A stretch of 64,000 nucleotides of DNA from Enterovibrio coralii (GTDB lineage: Bacteria > Pseudomonadota > Gammaproteobacteria > Enterobacterales > Vibrionaceae): positions 1 to 64,000 of the forward strand of contig NZ_LNTY01000004.1 in the NCBI RefSeq assembly GCF_001559595.1, read 5' to 3'. This document shows positions 56,248 to 64,000 of the stretch, one piece after another. Within the stretch, counting starts at the first letter, position 1; each line of letters opens with the position of its first letter. The notes under the pieces are model-generated. The model did no database searches. It saw only the letters and a list, made by a program, of their open reading frames with translations, and was not told where the DNA came from. Both the position numbers and the translations under genes were made by a program.

Positions 56248-57192
56248 ATGGCAAGTTATTTAGTTACTGGTGGTTGCGGCTTTATTGGCTCTCACTTGGT
56301 CGAATCTCTTTTAGCTGAAGGTCACCACGTCAGAGTTGTAGACAATCTTTCCACGGGTGTGCGAACGAATGTTCCTCGCCATTGTGAGGTCAGAATCGCC
56401 GACATTTGCATTCCCGGCGTAGTCGAAGATGCCATGGAAGGCATCGACGGCTGTTTCCATCTCGCTGCCGTGTCTTCCGTTCAGCGATCTAATGAGTGTT
56501 GGCTTGAGACGCACGACATTAATCAAACGGGCAGCATTCGGGTGTTCGAAGCTGCGAAGAAAAACAAAACACCGGTCGTTTATGCTTCATCTGCCGCAGT
56601 CTATGGCGATAACGCTGATACGCCATTGTCAGAGCGGTCGACGGTTCGCCCGCTCACCGCTTATGGTGCAGACAAACTTGGTACTGAGCTTCACGGTCGC
56701 GTGGCAAGCCTTGTTCATGGCGTACCAACTACAGGACTGCGCTTTTTCAATGTGTTTGGTCCGAGACAAGATCCTCGTTCGCCCTATTCAGGCGTTATCT
56801 CGATTTTCGCCAATAAAGTGCTGAACAACCGAACACTGACAATCTACGGGGATGGAGAACAAACAAGAGACTTCGTTTACGTATCAGACGTGGTGCGCTT
56901 CTTACGTGCCTCGATGAAAAAAGTGTCAGTGTCACCGGAAGTCTTCAATGTTTGCCGAGGAGAGGCGATGTCGGTCAACCAGCTTGCTTGCATCATGTCC
57001 TCCATTGCGGGAGCGAGCTTAAACATGGAGCACTTGCCAGCAAGACGTGGTGATGTGCGTATGTCGATTGGTAGCCCGGCCAGAGCATCAAGAGATTTGG
57101 GGCTGGTGGCAGAGACGAGCGTCACGGAAGGGTTGCGAGAGCTCATGGATTACATCATCACAGGCGGTAGCCCTAACAGAGATGCTGGATAA
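56248..57192 (+). CDS. NAD-dependent nucleotide-sugar epimerase
   Basis: A 314-residue extended short-chain dehydrogenase of the UDP-glucose/UDP-GlcNAc 4-epimerase type. Rossmann motif TGGCGFIG (7-14), HLAAVSSVQRS, SSAAVYGD (catalytic Ser near 115), and Y139-x-x-x-K143, then FNVFGPRQDPRSPYSGVIS, typical of Gne/WbpP-like enzymes. It supplies an epimerised UDP-sugar, probably for the polysaccharide. It is the only plus-strand gene inside the locus. The ATG at 56248 follows GAGG; the upstream in-frame start at 56209 would place it on the promoter. Confidence 0.9.
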   Translation: MASYLVTGGCGFIGSHLVESLLAEGHHVRVVDNLSTGVRTNVPRHCEVRIADICIPGVVEDAMEGIDGCFHLAAVSSVQRSNECWLETHDINQTGSIRVFEAAKKNKTPVVYASSAAVYGDNADTPLSERSTVRPLTAYGADKLGTELHGRVASLVHGVPTTGLRFFNVFGPRQDPRSPYSGVISIFANKVLNNRTLTIYGDGEQTRDFVYVSDVVRFLRASMKKVSVSPEVFNVCRGEAMSVNQLACIMSSIAGASLNMEHLPARRGDVRMSIGSPARASRDLGLVAETSVTEGLRELMDYIITGGSPNRDAG

Positions 57193-57193
57193 G

Positions 57194-57219
57194 AAAATCC
57201 CCTCGGAAGAGGGGATTTT
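57194..57219. terminator. Bidirectional terminator between epimerase and sypG
   Basis: The perfect stem AAAATCCCCTC / GAGGGGATTTT with a 4-base loop is flanked by A and T runs, between two convergent genes that end 32 bases apart. Confidence 0.9.
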
Positions 57220-57223
57220 TCTG

Positions 57224-58663
57224 TTAAGCCTCGTCGGTTTCCCAAGCCTGCTTTTTCCGATAAAGCGTGGAAGGGCTGACTTTAAGCAGTACCGCTGCCT
57301 TCAATACATTGCCATCGCAGTGCTCAATGGCACGCTGAATGGCCTCACGTTCAATATCGCAAAGAGGGCGGATGTCAGAAGGTATATCACTCGGTACCAT
57401 GTCTTCATCGTCACTGTCACTTATATATTGCTCAACCTGAGGCGGAGCTGCTGCGAAAGACAGTGATTTTATTTCCTGATCGCTGAGCGTTTCATTTAGC
57501 GGTGGTGGCAGTTGTTTGATACTTACAGTGTCACCGTCATGCAATACCACAATGTTGCGAATGACATTTTGCAATTGGCGAACGTTGCCGGGCCAAGGGT
57601 AGTGACGAAGCACGACTTCAGCTTCGGGTGAAAAGCGAGTGAAGCGTTTCCCTTCTTCTTGTGCGTACGTGATAAGAAAGTTAGTCGCGATCGCAAGGAT
57701 GTCATCACCACGTTCTCTAAGTGGAGGCAAAGCGACGGGCACCACATGTAAGCGGTAGTACAGATCCTCTCTGAATCGCCCTGCCGCGACTTCTTGCAGT
57801 GGGTCCTTGTTGGTGGCACACAGGAAGCGAATATCAACACTTTCCTCTTTGCTGCCGCCCACCTTTTGGTAGCGGCCTGTTTGGATGAACCTCAGCAGTT
57901 TCTTTTGCAGCTCCAAATCCATTTCGCAGATTTCATCGAGGAATAGGGTGCCACCATCAGCCTGTGCGGCGGCACCTTTGCGTTCGCTGCTTGCACCCGT
58001 AAATGCGCCTTTTACGTGCCCGAATATTTCGCTTTCCATGAGGTCATGAGGAATGGCACCACAGTTGATAGCAATAAACGGTTCTTTTGCGCGCGGACTT
58101 TGACGATGAATCGCTTCGGCACAAACTTCTTTACCTGTGCCACTTTCACCAGCAATGAATACCGTGGCTTTACTTGGCGCAGCGGCATCTATGATTCGGT
58201 AGACGTTTTGCATGGGAAGGCTTGAACCAATAAATCCTTGGTAGGTGTTTCGCTCAAAGCTGCTTTTCATGTCTTCGACCAAATTAAGCAGCCTTGCATG
58301 CTCCAGGTGGTTCTTGACGGTTGCTTTCAATCGTTCAGCACTGACGGGTTTTTCTAGAAAGTCATCGGCACCTTGCTGCATGAGTTCCACCGCAGTGTTC
58401 ACTGAGCCATGGCTCGTGACGATGATAATGGAGCAGGGCAGGCCGTTTTTCTTTATCCAATGCAGAATGTCTTGGCCGAGCATATCCGGAAGCTTCAGAT
58501 CGAGAATAACGATATGAGGGGTGGTTTTTTGAAGATAATCTAGCGCGGCTTGGCCAGTTTCCATGCATACGAGCTCAACTGGCTCCTGAGACAAATACTG
58601 TTTGTACAGATTTGTCAGCGGCTGCGAGTCCTCGATGAGTAAGATGCGGTACTTAGATTTCAT
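57224..58663 (-). CDS. sypG: Sigma-54-dependent response regulator, SypG-like
   Basis: A 479-residue NtrC-type activator. The receiver domain has ED (11-12), phospho-acceptor Asp55 (VILDLKLPD) and K105 region; the AAA+ domain has AGESGTGKE (171-179), the sigma-54 contact loop GAFTGA (219-224), and [10 protein letters not shown]; the Fis-type HTH at the end reads [26 protein letters not shown]. It should switch on the sigma-54 promoters noted before sypH, sypI, glmS and sypP. Encoded downstream of the hybrid kinase, with 132 bases between. Confidence 0.93.
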   Translation of the reverse strand: MKSKYRILLIEDSQPLTNLYKQYLSQEPVELVCMETGQAALDYLQKTTPHIVILDLKLPDMLGQDILHWIKKNGLPCSIIIVTSHGSVNTAVELMQQGADDFLEKPVSAERLKATVKNHLEHARLLNLVEDMKSSFERNTYQGFIGSSLPMQNVYRIIDAAAPSKATVFIAGESGTGKEVCAEAIHRQSPRAKEPFIAINCGAIPHDLMESEIFGHVKGAFTGASSERKGAAAQADGGTLFLDEICEMDLELQKKLLRFIQTGRYQKVGGSKEESVDIRFLCATNKDPLQEVAAGRFREDLYYRLHVVPVALPPLRERGDDILAIATNFLITYAQEEGKRFTRFSPEAEVVLRHYPWPGNVRQLQNVIRNIVVLHDGDTVSIKQLPPPLNETLSDQEIKSLSFAAAPPQVEQYISDSDDEDMVPSDIPSDIRPLCDIEREAIQRAIEHCDGNVLKAAVLLKVSPSTLYRKKQAWETDEA

Positions 58664-58795
58664 AAGGTGACTTCCCTATCTATTACGTGCTCCGCGTTAC
58701 TACCTGTCGCAGCATGGATATTCTAATTCAGAGTAAATTACTTCTAAGTATATGTTCTATTTCGCAATTTGCGTCTGAAATTCAACATTGTGTGA

Positions 58796-61700
58796 TCATG
58801 CTGTAAATCCTCTTTGTAATCGTGACTCAAGTGCACGGAAAGAGGCTTCAGCCAATATTTTTAGTGCTTTTGCAGTGGCTAATGCAGCGTCGAATTGCTG
58901 TTCTAAACACTGTTGTTCGATTTTTCTGCAAAGCTCACACAGCCCTTTATTACCGTGTGCGGCGGCACTACTGCCAAGGGTATGCGCTTCAAACTCTAAG
59001 CCGTAGTAGTCTTTTGCATCTGCCGCATTTGCGATTTTCTCAACCCGCATGCGCGCATCTTCGATATAGAAAACCACCAATTCAGGCACCACTTCGCTGG
59101 AGGTGTCTTTAACCAGTTGGTTTAGCGTTGCTTCATCAACCAGGTTGTTGTCAGGGTCATCTGAGTCAATTGGCTCGACCTCTTCAACAGGCGGTGCTAT
59201 TGCCTTAGTGGGTGTTGAGAGCTTGGCCTGCCATCGGGTAAGGCAATCCATAATCGCGGCACGAGTAAAAGGCTTAGACACAAAGTCGTTCATGCCTGAG
59301 TTGAGGAAATGTTCCTTGTCTCCGCGAATTGCGTGAGCGGTGAGGGCCACGATAATGACATCCTTGGCGGGAGAATCCATTTGCCTGATGGCTTGTGTCG
59401 CAGCAAGACCGTCCATTTCTGGCATTGAAATATCCATCAAGATGATGTCGTAAGGGATTTTCTTCACGGCTTCTACCGCCTCTCGACCATTACTGGCGAT
59501 GTCCACGGAGAGGCCTGACATTTCAAGCATGGTGCGAAGAACAATCTGGTTTGCAGGGTTATCTTCCGCCATCAAAATTCGCAGGTCCGTTGAAACAGAA
59601 TTGTCGTCTTGTGATTTAGGCGTTTCATAGTGAGCTGTTTGAACATCCTCAGCCTCAGCAAGCTTCAAGCTAAGGTGTAAGGAGAAGGTTGACCCTTGAC
59701 CCACGGTACTTTCGACGGAAATGTCACCGTCCATCAAATCGACGAGTTGCTTACAAATGGCAAGACCGAGGCCGCTGCCTTCGTGCGTACGGTTATAAGA
59801 ACTTTCGACCATGGTGAATTCGTCGAATAAGGTTTTTAGGTGTGCTTCATCGATACCGATGCCCGTGTCGGTAACATCCAGTCTTATCGTGGCTCTTGTA
59901 TGCGTTTGAGACTCGCCATTGAGCGAAATAGAAACGTTACCGCTCTTGGTGTACTTGATGGCATTCGACACCAAGTTCAGAATGATTTGGCGAATTCGGT
60001 CGCCGTCACCAATTAAGTATTGAGGCGCGCTTTCTTTGATGTCTGAGGAGAGTTGGAGTCCTTTATCTTCAGCTTGCGGACGAAGGATTTCTGCAGTTTG
60101 ATTGACCAGCGCGTAAATATCAAAAGGCGTGTTTTCTAACGAAAGTTTACCTGCTTCCATCTTGGAAAAGTCGAGCACATCGTTAATGATGGCAAGCAAC
60201 AATTCACCAGAGTCTCGCGCCGTTTGAACCAAGTTGACTTGATCTTTGGTGAGCGGGGTTTCCTTGAGGAGACCTAGTACGCCCAATACACCGTTCATTG
60301 GTGTGCGTATCTCGTGGCTCATTGCTGCCAAGAAACGACCTTTTGACTCACTGGCTTGCTCTGCTTCTTTGTGGGCTTGACGCAGAATAGACTCATAATG
60401 CTTTTGCTCACTCAAATCGAAGAAGTGGGCGACGTAGTGACTGAGCACGCCATCTTCACCTGTCACGGCTGTCATACTCATTCGAACGGGCAGTTCATGG
60501 CCCTCTTTATGGCGCAAAGGTAATTCGCCGTTCCAGACACCTTTATCGAGCAACTCTTTCCAAATCAACTTGTGGAACTGAGAATCTTCAGGATTGGCCG
60601 ATAGCGTGCGCGGTTTAGCACCTTCCACTTCTTCACGCTTGTAACCCGTAACAGCGGTAAACGCGGGGTTGGTGCGGATGATGTGGCCTTTACTATCAGA
60701 AATAAACATGGCGTCAGACACGTTGAATGCATGCGCGGCCAGTTTTAATTCGGTTTGGTCTTTCAGTCGCTGTGTGATGTCTCGAATGTAGGAGACAAAG
60801 ATAAAACCTTGTGTGGTTTTCGCTGCCGAAATAGAGATTTCGATAGGGAACTCGCGGCCACTGCGTCTAACGGCGGTGAGTTCAATTCGCTGATTGAGAA
60901 CTGGGCCTTCACCTGTTTTAAGGAAATGCTGCATCCCTTTTATGTGAGCCTCACGCAACGCTTTTGGGACTAAGGTGTCGGCCATCGCTCGGCCAACGAT
61001 TTCATGGCGTTCCCAACCAAAGAGTTGTTCAGCGACGGGGCTGAATTCAATGATGATGTCTTGGTCGTTGGCAACGACGATCGCATCATGCGAGGCGTTG
61101 TAGATGGCGAGGTTTTTCTCTTCGATCTGACGGGCTTCAGCAAAGGAAAACTTTTGGTCGCGTAATGACTCTTGAAGCTGATTGTTGCTGGACTCAAGCT
61201 TCGTTTGCATTTGCTCGATCAGGGCAACCGTAGCACTGATCTCATCATGATCTGAAAGTAACTCGGCATTGCCAAATCGATTGACGTTAATTTCGTAGGC
61301 CTTTTTCAGCGGTCGAGTGACTGCAACGGTGACGACGTACATCATGACCACGGCCAAAATGCCGATGGCAGCCGCACCATACATCAGCAAACGGCCTACG
61401 GGCGATGAAACAGCATCAGAAAAATGGTTTCGATAGCCGACGGACACTTCAGCGACAGGGCCATCTTCGCCGGACATATCGTATTTAGCCACCGTCACTC
61501 CGTCACTTAAACTGTGATTTTGGCTATGTGCGATGATCTGGCCTTTCATCGAAATGGTGATGAAGGCGATATCATGGTGTTCGGTAAGTGAATTAGTGAG
61601 ATTTCTGAGGCCAGTGTAATTTTCGTTAAGGAGGTACCCGCGAGATGAGAAGGCGACAAGCTCTGCCAACTCGCCTGAGCGGTATTGAAGTTCTTCATTT

Positions 61701-61855
61701 TTTGCCTGCTGCAAGAACTGGAAGGCATAGGCGATAAACAGTGCCAGCACGACAGTGAAAATGATCATTGTGCCAAAAACGGCTTTCAGCCTGATGTTCA
61801 ATGCAAATCCCCCATGCTGTCGCTTTTCTGATGCAGTGAAGTGATTCTGAGTCAC
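58796..61855 (-). CDS. sypF: Hybrid sensor histidine kinase with PAS, REC and Hpt domains, SypF-like
   Basis: A 1019-residue phosphorelay kinase. Order: membrane helix (about 22-45), periplasmic sensor, second helix near 160-178, two PAS domains (about 255-370 and 385-500), HisKA with HEIRTPMNG (His near 513), HATPase with GDGDRIRQIILNLVSNA near 625 and DTGIGI, receiver with ILMDISMPEMDG (Asp near 808), and an Hpt domain with FEAHTLGSSA (His near 957). All phosphorelay residues are present. It probably feeds SypG and perhaps SypE. Start is GTG 61855; the ribosome site is weak. The PAS pair is an elaboration relative to the SypF I know. Confidence 0.92.
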   Translation of the reverse strand: MTQNHFTASEKRQHGGFALNIRLKAVFGTMIIFTVVLALFIAYAFQFLQQAKNEELQYRSGELAELVAFSSRGYLLNENYTGLRNLTNSLTEHHDIAFITISMKGQIIAHSQNHSLSDGVTVAKYDMSGEDGPVAEVSVGYRNHFSDAVSSPVGRLLMYGAAAIGILAVVMMYVVTVAVTRPLKKAYEINVNRFGNAELLSDHDEISATVALIEQMQTKLESSNNQLQESLRDQKFSFAEARQIEEKNLAIYNASHDAIVVANDQDIIIEFSPVAEQLFGWERHEIVGRAMADTLVPKALREAHIKGMQHFLKTGEGPVLNQRIELTAVRRSGREFPIEISISAAKTTQGFIFVSYIRDITQRLKDQTELKLAAHAFNVSDAMFISDSKGHIIRTNPAFTAVTGYKREEVEGAKPRTLSANPEDSQFHKLIWKELLDKGVWNGELPLRHKEGHELPVRMSMTAVTGEDGVLSHYVAHFFDLSEQKHYESILRQAHKEAEQASESKGRFLAAMSHEIRTPMNGVLGVLGLLKETPLTKDQVNLVQTARDSGELLLAIINDVLDFSKMEAGKLSLENTPFDIYALVNQTAEILRPQAEDKGLQLSSDIKESAPQYLIGDGDRIRQIILNLVSNAIKYTKSGNVSISLNGESQTHTRATIRLDVTDTGIGIDEAHLKTLFDEFTMVESSYNRTHEGSGLGLAICKQLVDLMDGDISVESTVGQGSTFSLHLSLKLAEAEDVQTAHYETPKSQDDNSVSTDLRILMAEDNPANQIVLRTMLEMSGLSVDIASNGREAVEAVKKIPYDIILMDISMPEMDGLAATQAIRQMDSPAKDVIIVALTAHAIRGDKEHFLNSGMNDFVSKPFTRAAIMDCLTRWQAKLSTPTKAIAPPVEEVEPIDSDDPDNNLVDEATLNQLVKDTSSEVVPELVVFYIEDARMRVEKIANAADAKDYYGLEFEAHTLGSSAAAHGNKGLCELCRKIEQQCLEQQFDAALATAKALKILAEASFRALESRLQRGFTA

Positions 61856-61891
61856 TCTTATGCGTTGAGTTTAGTACAGAAATGGAGGTTT

Positions 61892-63430
61892 TTAGTCTTC
61901 GGCCTGTCCGCGTTGAATTAATATGATGGTTGCATCATCTCTGTTGCGATCACCATGCAAATCAAAGGTGTGCATGATCTCTTCGGCCGCAGTTTGTAGT
62001 GGCAAATCAAGCGTTGCTTGCAAGTTTTCAATGACTTTGGCTTCGAGAACTTTCCGGCTTTGATCATCTTCCGCGGCTTCAAATAAGCCGTCCGTGTAAA
62101 TCACGATTCGCTCGCCCACATCCAACTTCATGGAAAGGGTGTCATATTCAGCACCATAGATTACACCGGGAAGAATGCCGCCAAGGTCGAGCAATGCAGC
62201 ACCTTGTTTGGTGACTTTAAAGGGCGCAGGGTGGCCTGCCGATGCAAGCTCGATGTTTCCATCATCCCTTAAAACTGTTGAGCAGCAGGTCAAGATGACT
62301 TGAGAAAGCAGGCCATCTTCAAGTGCACTGTCCGAAAGTCGGCTAAGCAAGGTCGCGCAAGGAGAAGGAACGTCATCAAGGTGGTACATCAAACCACGGA
62401 GATAACCACCAAAGGCGTAGGAAAAGAATTTCGCCGCGACATCATGCCCCATGACATCTACAAGATTGATCATGATGCGGTCAGCACCTTCCCTGAAAAG
62501 CACGACATCACCACCACCAATACCGGTGTTTCTATTAGCAACGGCTAATTCCCAACCATGAGCTTGATGAGGAAGAGAAGGAGAAAGCGCGCTGGTAATA
62601 CGTTTGTTCACCTTGTCAGTAAGCTGCTGATAAATTTGATTAGAGCGTTGGAGTACACGATTTGCACTGTTCAATAGATCGGCTTTACAGATAGGTTTGA
62701 CTAAATAGTCATCAATGCCAAGACCAGCTGCATTTGAACGGGTTTCTGCATTGTCAGCAAAGGTGAGAAAGATAAATGGCGTTATCAGTGTGTTGGTTTG
62801 TTTATGCAAGGCTTTTTTCAATGACAAGCCGTCCATGCCAGGCATACGAATGTCTGAAATGACGAGGTCGATATCGTTCTTTTCAAGCATTTCCAGTGCT
62901 TGCTCCCCGCTCGATGCTTCTGTGATGTTGTAGTGCTCTCTGAGATACGCCCCATACAAACGACGTTGGCACTCGTCATCATCAACAATCAAAATGCGTG
63001 GCTTTTCATGCTCTTTCTGAATTTGCCATTTTAAGGTTAATCGATTCGCCCCAAAGGTGGAGCGAACAACATATTCCATTTCGTCTGTCAGGCTTTGTAT
63101 CAACGCCAGCCCCCGGCCGCCTTCCTTTTCTTCAAAGGTGTCGAGAGACTGCACGCGGTCGGGAAGGGTAGGGTTCCAGCTTTGTCCATCGTCCTCCAAG
63201 TGAAGTTTCCAGCTATCGTTCACACACTCGATGCTGACAGAGATATATGTGGGTTGCGGGTCTGCATGTTCAACAAGATTGGCTGCTGCCTCTGAGAAAC
63301 AAAGCTGTATTTTGTTAATCAGACTTTCGGGGACGTTTTTACTTTCCAAAATCGATTTCACCGTCGTCCGAGCGGTACTGATATTTTTCAGTGTGGCGGG
63401 TCTGCATTCGTGTTTAACAATACTCACCAT
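61892..63430 (-). CDS. sypE: RsbW-like kinase / receiver / PP2C phosphatase, SypE-like
   Basis: A 512-residue regulator with three domains: an anti-sigma-type GHKL kinase domain (about 1-140; N-box EAAANL, then LEDDGQSWNP, EKEGGRGLALI), a receiver (about 145-260; VDDDE, phospho-acceptor VISDIRMPGMDG Asp near 193, VKPI), and a SpoIIE/PP2C phosphatase (about 300-510; GGDVV, DVMGHDVAAKF, SAGHPAP, YTDGLFEA, DDATIILI). This arrangement is the signature of SypE, which controls the STAS protein SypA in V. fischeri. ATG 63430 follows GGAGATCTAGTT; the earlier in-frame start (63484) overlaps the kinase gene. All catalytic residues look intact. Confidence 0.92.
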   Translation of the reverse strand: MVSIVKHECRPATLKNISTARTTVKSILESKNVPESLINKIQLCFSEAAANLVEHADPQPTYISVSIECVNDSWKLHLEDDGQSWNPTLPDRVQSLDTFEEKEGGRGLALIQSLTDEMEYVVRSTFGANRLTLKWQIQKEHEKPRILIVDDDECQRRLYGAYLREHYNITEASSGEQALEMLEKNDIDLVISDIRMPGMDGLSLKKALHKQTNTLITPFIFLTFADNAETRSNAAGLGIDDYLVKPICKADLLNSANRVLQRSNQIYQQLTDKVNKRITSALSPSLPHQAHGWELAVANRNTGIGGGDVVLFREGADRIMINLVDVMGHDVAAKFFSYAFGGYLRGLMYHLDDVPSPCATLLSRLSDSALEDGLLSQVILTCCSTVLRDDGNIELASAGHPAPFKVTKQGAALLDLGGILPGVIYGAEYDTLSMKLDVGERIVIYTDGLFEAAEDDQSRKVLEAKVIENLQATLDLPLQTAAEEIMHTFDLHGDRNRDDATIILIQRGQAED

Positions 63431-63432
63431 AA

Positions 63433-64000
63433 CTAGATCTCCAACGACAACAGATGGCTTTTCAATATCTTCAACCTGAGCCACTTCGCAATGTGAGGGA
63501 AGAAGCGATTGAGTCGACCCACTTCACGTAGAATTTCATTTTTCAATGATGGGTTTTCCACGTCATTGAGCACGCACCCAAGAACATGGGCACCTGCATC
63601 ACTTAGTTTTTTTACCGATTCAGAAGCTTGCGCTTCTGTCGTTTGCCCCGCCATCACGACGAGTATTGTACCATCTGATGATGCGGCGACACGCTCTGGC
63701 GGAATGTTGTTTGCATTCATGCGCGAGATCGGCGAGGTATCGAAAATCACCAGATCGTAATCTCTGTGCCATTGCTCGATGTATCGGTCTAGGGAACCAG
63801 GTCTGCGCAATTCCATGATGGTTTCGCGTTTTGAAGGCGCAATGATCCCCGTGAAGTAGGCGCGTTCACCCGACACACCAACGAGTTCTGGGCTAGGTAA
63901 GTAATGATTGTCGTAAGTGCTCACCGTCATACCTTGGCTTTCAAGCGTCGGGTGGTAGAGGTTTAAATCCACGACAAGCGTAGATTGCCCACCGAGTAGC
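63433..64000 (-). CDS. sypD: Tyrosine-kinase-like export ATPase, SypD-like, 5' end outside window
   Basis: The last 189 residues of a BY-kinase / CpsD-Wzc-type P-loop protein; the frame is still open at the right edge. Visible are STLVVDLNLYHPTLESQG (Walker A' region), the Walker B LVIFDTSPISRMNAN, and VVMAGQTTEAQASESVKKL, which resembles the switch region. The usual tyrosine-rich C-terminal cluster is not present. In polysaccharide systems this protein couples polymerisation to export. It ends three bases before sypE, so the two are in one operon. Confidence 0.85.
   Translation of the reverse strand, partial: LLGGQSTLVVDLNLYHPTLESQGMTVSTYDNHYLPSPELVGVSGERAYFTGIIAPSKRETIMELRRPGSLDRYIEQWHRDYDLVIFDTSPISRMNANNIPPERVAASSDGTILVVMAGQTTEAQASESVKKLSDAGAHVLGCVLNDVENPSLKNEILREVGRLNRFFPHIAKWLRLKILKSHLLSLEI

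Noticed and set aside
1..64000. CRISPR array, insertion sequence or integrase in the window
   Set aside because: No regularly spaced repeats, transposase or integrase motifs were seen.

Overview
The window looks like chromosomal DNA of a marine gammaproteobacterium, most likely Vibrionaceae. The main reasons are a near-complete symbiosis-polysaccharide (syp)-type locus with SypE-, SypF- and SypG-like regulators, a large type VI secretion (T6SS) cluster and a moderate base composition. The species cannot be named from the sequence alone.

Layout. 1-2000: tRNA-derived repeat debris, stacked hairpin terminators, an orphan C5 cytosine methyltransferase and a tRNA-Ser(UGA). 1971-2570: an isolated protein carrying the T/C/H active-site pattern of CheD-type glutamine deamidases. 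3131-27752 (+): a T6SS operon in the order tssA, hcp, tssB, tssC, a second tssC-like gene, tssE, tssF, tssG, tssH(clpV), then an unusual insert (ATP-grasp ligase, sensor-MFS fusion, periplasmic binding protein, binding protein fused to an FHA protein), then tssJ, tssK, tssL, tssM and a small kinase-like protein. 27816-29848 (-): a YdcH-like protein, an enoyl-CoA hydratase-family gene and a LysE exporter. 29894-32753 (-): a coupled vgrG / DUF6931-like / PAAR trio, the T6SS spike. 33060-34502 (+): a NupC-type nucleoside transporter behind a hairpin-rich leader. 34588-37568: a LysR regulator and a divergent amidohydrolase lipoprotein.

37626-64000 (almost all -): the exopolysaccharide locus, read from right to left as sypD (partial), sypE, sypF, sypG, then sypH, I, J, K, an exosortase-like protein at the sypL position, a small anchored protein, a CTERM-type surface protein, glmS, sypM, N, O, a large secreted protein, sypP, Q, R. 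A UDP-sugar epimerase gene is divergent from sypH. I see strong sigma-54 (-24/-12) promoters before sypH, sypI, glmS-sypM, sypP and the epimerase, and TTCTCA-N3-TG elements resembling the SypG-binding element upstream of several. The SypE/F/G signalling proteins therefore probably control the downstream biosynthetic operons through sigma-54.

A general caution: eight genes (tssA, tssF, tssK, tssM, the hydratase, sypQ, sypJ, sypK) are interrupted by a frame change although both halves retain full family similarity. Seven of the eight are explained by one missing base. This could be a sequencing or assembly error signature, or real decay; I annotate each as one gene and give the break position.
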